From positions 1-6,241 of the forward strand of contig JBCBKE010000110.1 in NCBI GenBank assembly GCA_038522375.1: a DNA stretch of 6,241 nt. Direction: 5' to 3'. The DNA is from UBA5336 sp038522375 (GTDB lineage Bacteria; Pseudomonadota; Alphaproteobacteria; Caulobacterales; Hyphomonadaceae). The notes under the pieces were generated by a model. The model did not search any database, had not been told where the DNA came from, and saw only the letters and a list, made by a program, of their open reading frames with translations. The first letter of the stretch is position 1; each line of letters begins with the position of its first letter. Shown one piece after another: positions 5,970-6,241 of this stretch. The position numbers were made by a program, and so were the translations under genes.

Positions 5970-5982
5970 GTACGGACTGTAC
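5970..5982. promoter_or_regulatory. Candidate TetR operator, imperfect 13-bp palindrome
   Basis: GTACGGACTGTAC at 5970-5982 has identical GTAC half-sites, and five of its six base pairs about the centre are symmetric. It is flanked by CAGT (5968-5971) and ACTG (5983-5986), also mutually complementary. It lies 49 bases upstream of the tetR start and 79 bases upstream of the divergent frame at 6062, the usual position for an autoregulatory TetR site. No good -35/-10 pair was found around it on either strand. Confidence 0.4.
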
Positions 5983-6061
5983 ACTGCGAATCGTGGACGA
6001 AACAGGGTGCGTTGAGGTAACTGCTTGCAATCTGGGTCAGAAATTATGCGAGGGGTCGAGG

Positions 6062-6241
6062 ATGCCGGCGCTGAAAGAGTTGTTCGAAGGCTATCGCCGC
6101 TTCCGCCATGGGACATGGACGGGCGATCGCGCCCGCTATGTCGACGCCGGCGTCATCAAGACCGGCAATGGTGAGATGAGCGAGCGCCTCGAGGTGATCT
6201 TCGATGCCATTCGCGCGTTGATCGTGCAGCACACCCCCGAC
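6062..6241 (+). CDS. Hybrid frame: carbonic anhydrase-like start joined to RuvC-like segment, cut by window edge
   Basis: The frame is open for 60 codons from the ATG at 6062 to the window end. GAGGGG at 6050-6055 lies 6 bases before the start. Residues 1-26 (LKELFEGYRRFRHGTW and DRARY) resemble the N-terminal helix of proteobacterial beta-carbonic anhydrases, where EGYRRFR is typical before the zinc-binding core. From about residue 26 the sequence is YVDAGVIKTGNGEMSERL followed by IFDAIRALIVQHTPD. This matches RuvC, the Holliday junction resolvase, just after its first strands. The RuvC start with GIDPG and the first catalytic aspartate is absent in all frames here, and the next catalytic glutamate would fall beyond the edge. 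If real, the product is a RuvC lacking one active-site residue. An assembly chimera near a contig end, or a deletion fusing two genes, explains it better than a functional fusion. The RuvC match is the stronger of the two. Confidence 0.6.
   Translation, partial: MPALKELFEGYRRFRHGTWTGDRARYVDAGVIKTGNGEMSERLEVIFDAIRALIVQHTPD

Noticed and set aside
5086..6030. 314-codon open frame on the minus strand
   Set aside because: It overlaps tetR in another frame and gives an arginine- and proline-rich product typical of out-of-frame translation.
5922..6116. 65-residue N-terminal extension of the TetR protein
   Set aside because: It crosses the intergenic region and the divergent start, lacks family similarity, and ignores the GGAGG at 5929-5933.
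1..6241. Search for a novel defence, mobile or biosynthetic system
   Set aside because: The genes are recognisable housekeeping, phosphate-acquisition or regulatory families. The EVE domain alone, beside DUF533 and pstS, lacks nuclease, methylase or other partners that would suggest defence.

Overview
The window is a high-G+C, gene-dense stretch of a bacterial chromosome, most likely from an alphaproteobacterium. The evidence for that is the codon use, the style of the DUF533, RluD and PhoD proteins, and an intergenic sequence at about 5234-5336 that resembles the mosaic palindromic repeats of Rhizobiales and relatives. I cannot place it more finely from sequence alone. Most of it is ordinary chromosomal content. 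No phage, transposase, CRISPR array, tRNA or rRNA gene is visible.

Layout: (1) 1-453, minus strand, the N-terminal 151 residues of a DUF533/TerB-like protein that runs off the left edge. (2) 596-1033, plus, a complete small EVE-domain protein. (3) 1095-2177, plus, a PstS-type phosphate-binding lipoprotein with no other transporter genes beside it. (4) 2178-2260, a short convergent gap with three tandem copies of a 13-bp unit. (5) 2261-3274, minus, an RluD-family 23S rRNA pseudouridine synthase. (6) 3275-3370, the divergent rluD/phoD control region, with a candidate Pho box. (7) 3371-5089, plus, a PhoD-type alkaline phosphatase/phosphodiesterase with a Tat lipoprotein signal. (8) 5090-5333, a convergent gap dense in stem-loops, including the dispersed-repeat-like element. 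(9) 5334-5921, minus, a TetR-family repressor starting at TTG or GTG. (10) 5922-6061, a divergent region with a candidate operator. (11) 6062-6241, plus, an open reading frame cut by the right edge. It begins like a beta-carbonic anhydrase and continues like the Holliday junction resolvase RuvC.

The functional theme is phosphate acquisition. PhoD would release phosphate from esters outside the cytoplasm and PstS would capture it. Both genes have short direct repeats at the 11-bp spacing of a Pho box upstream, although both matches are imperfect. RluD between them is a housekeeping ribosome-maturation enzyme and appears unrelated. The two most unusual items are the carbonic anhydrase/RuvC hybrid frame at the right edge, which may be an assembly chimera, and the structured repeat that supplies the tetR stop codon. 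I do not see a convincing new multi-gene system.
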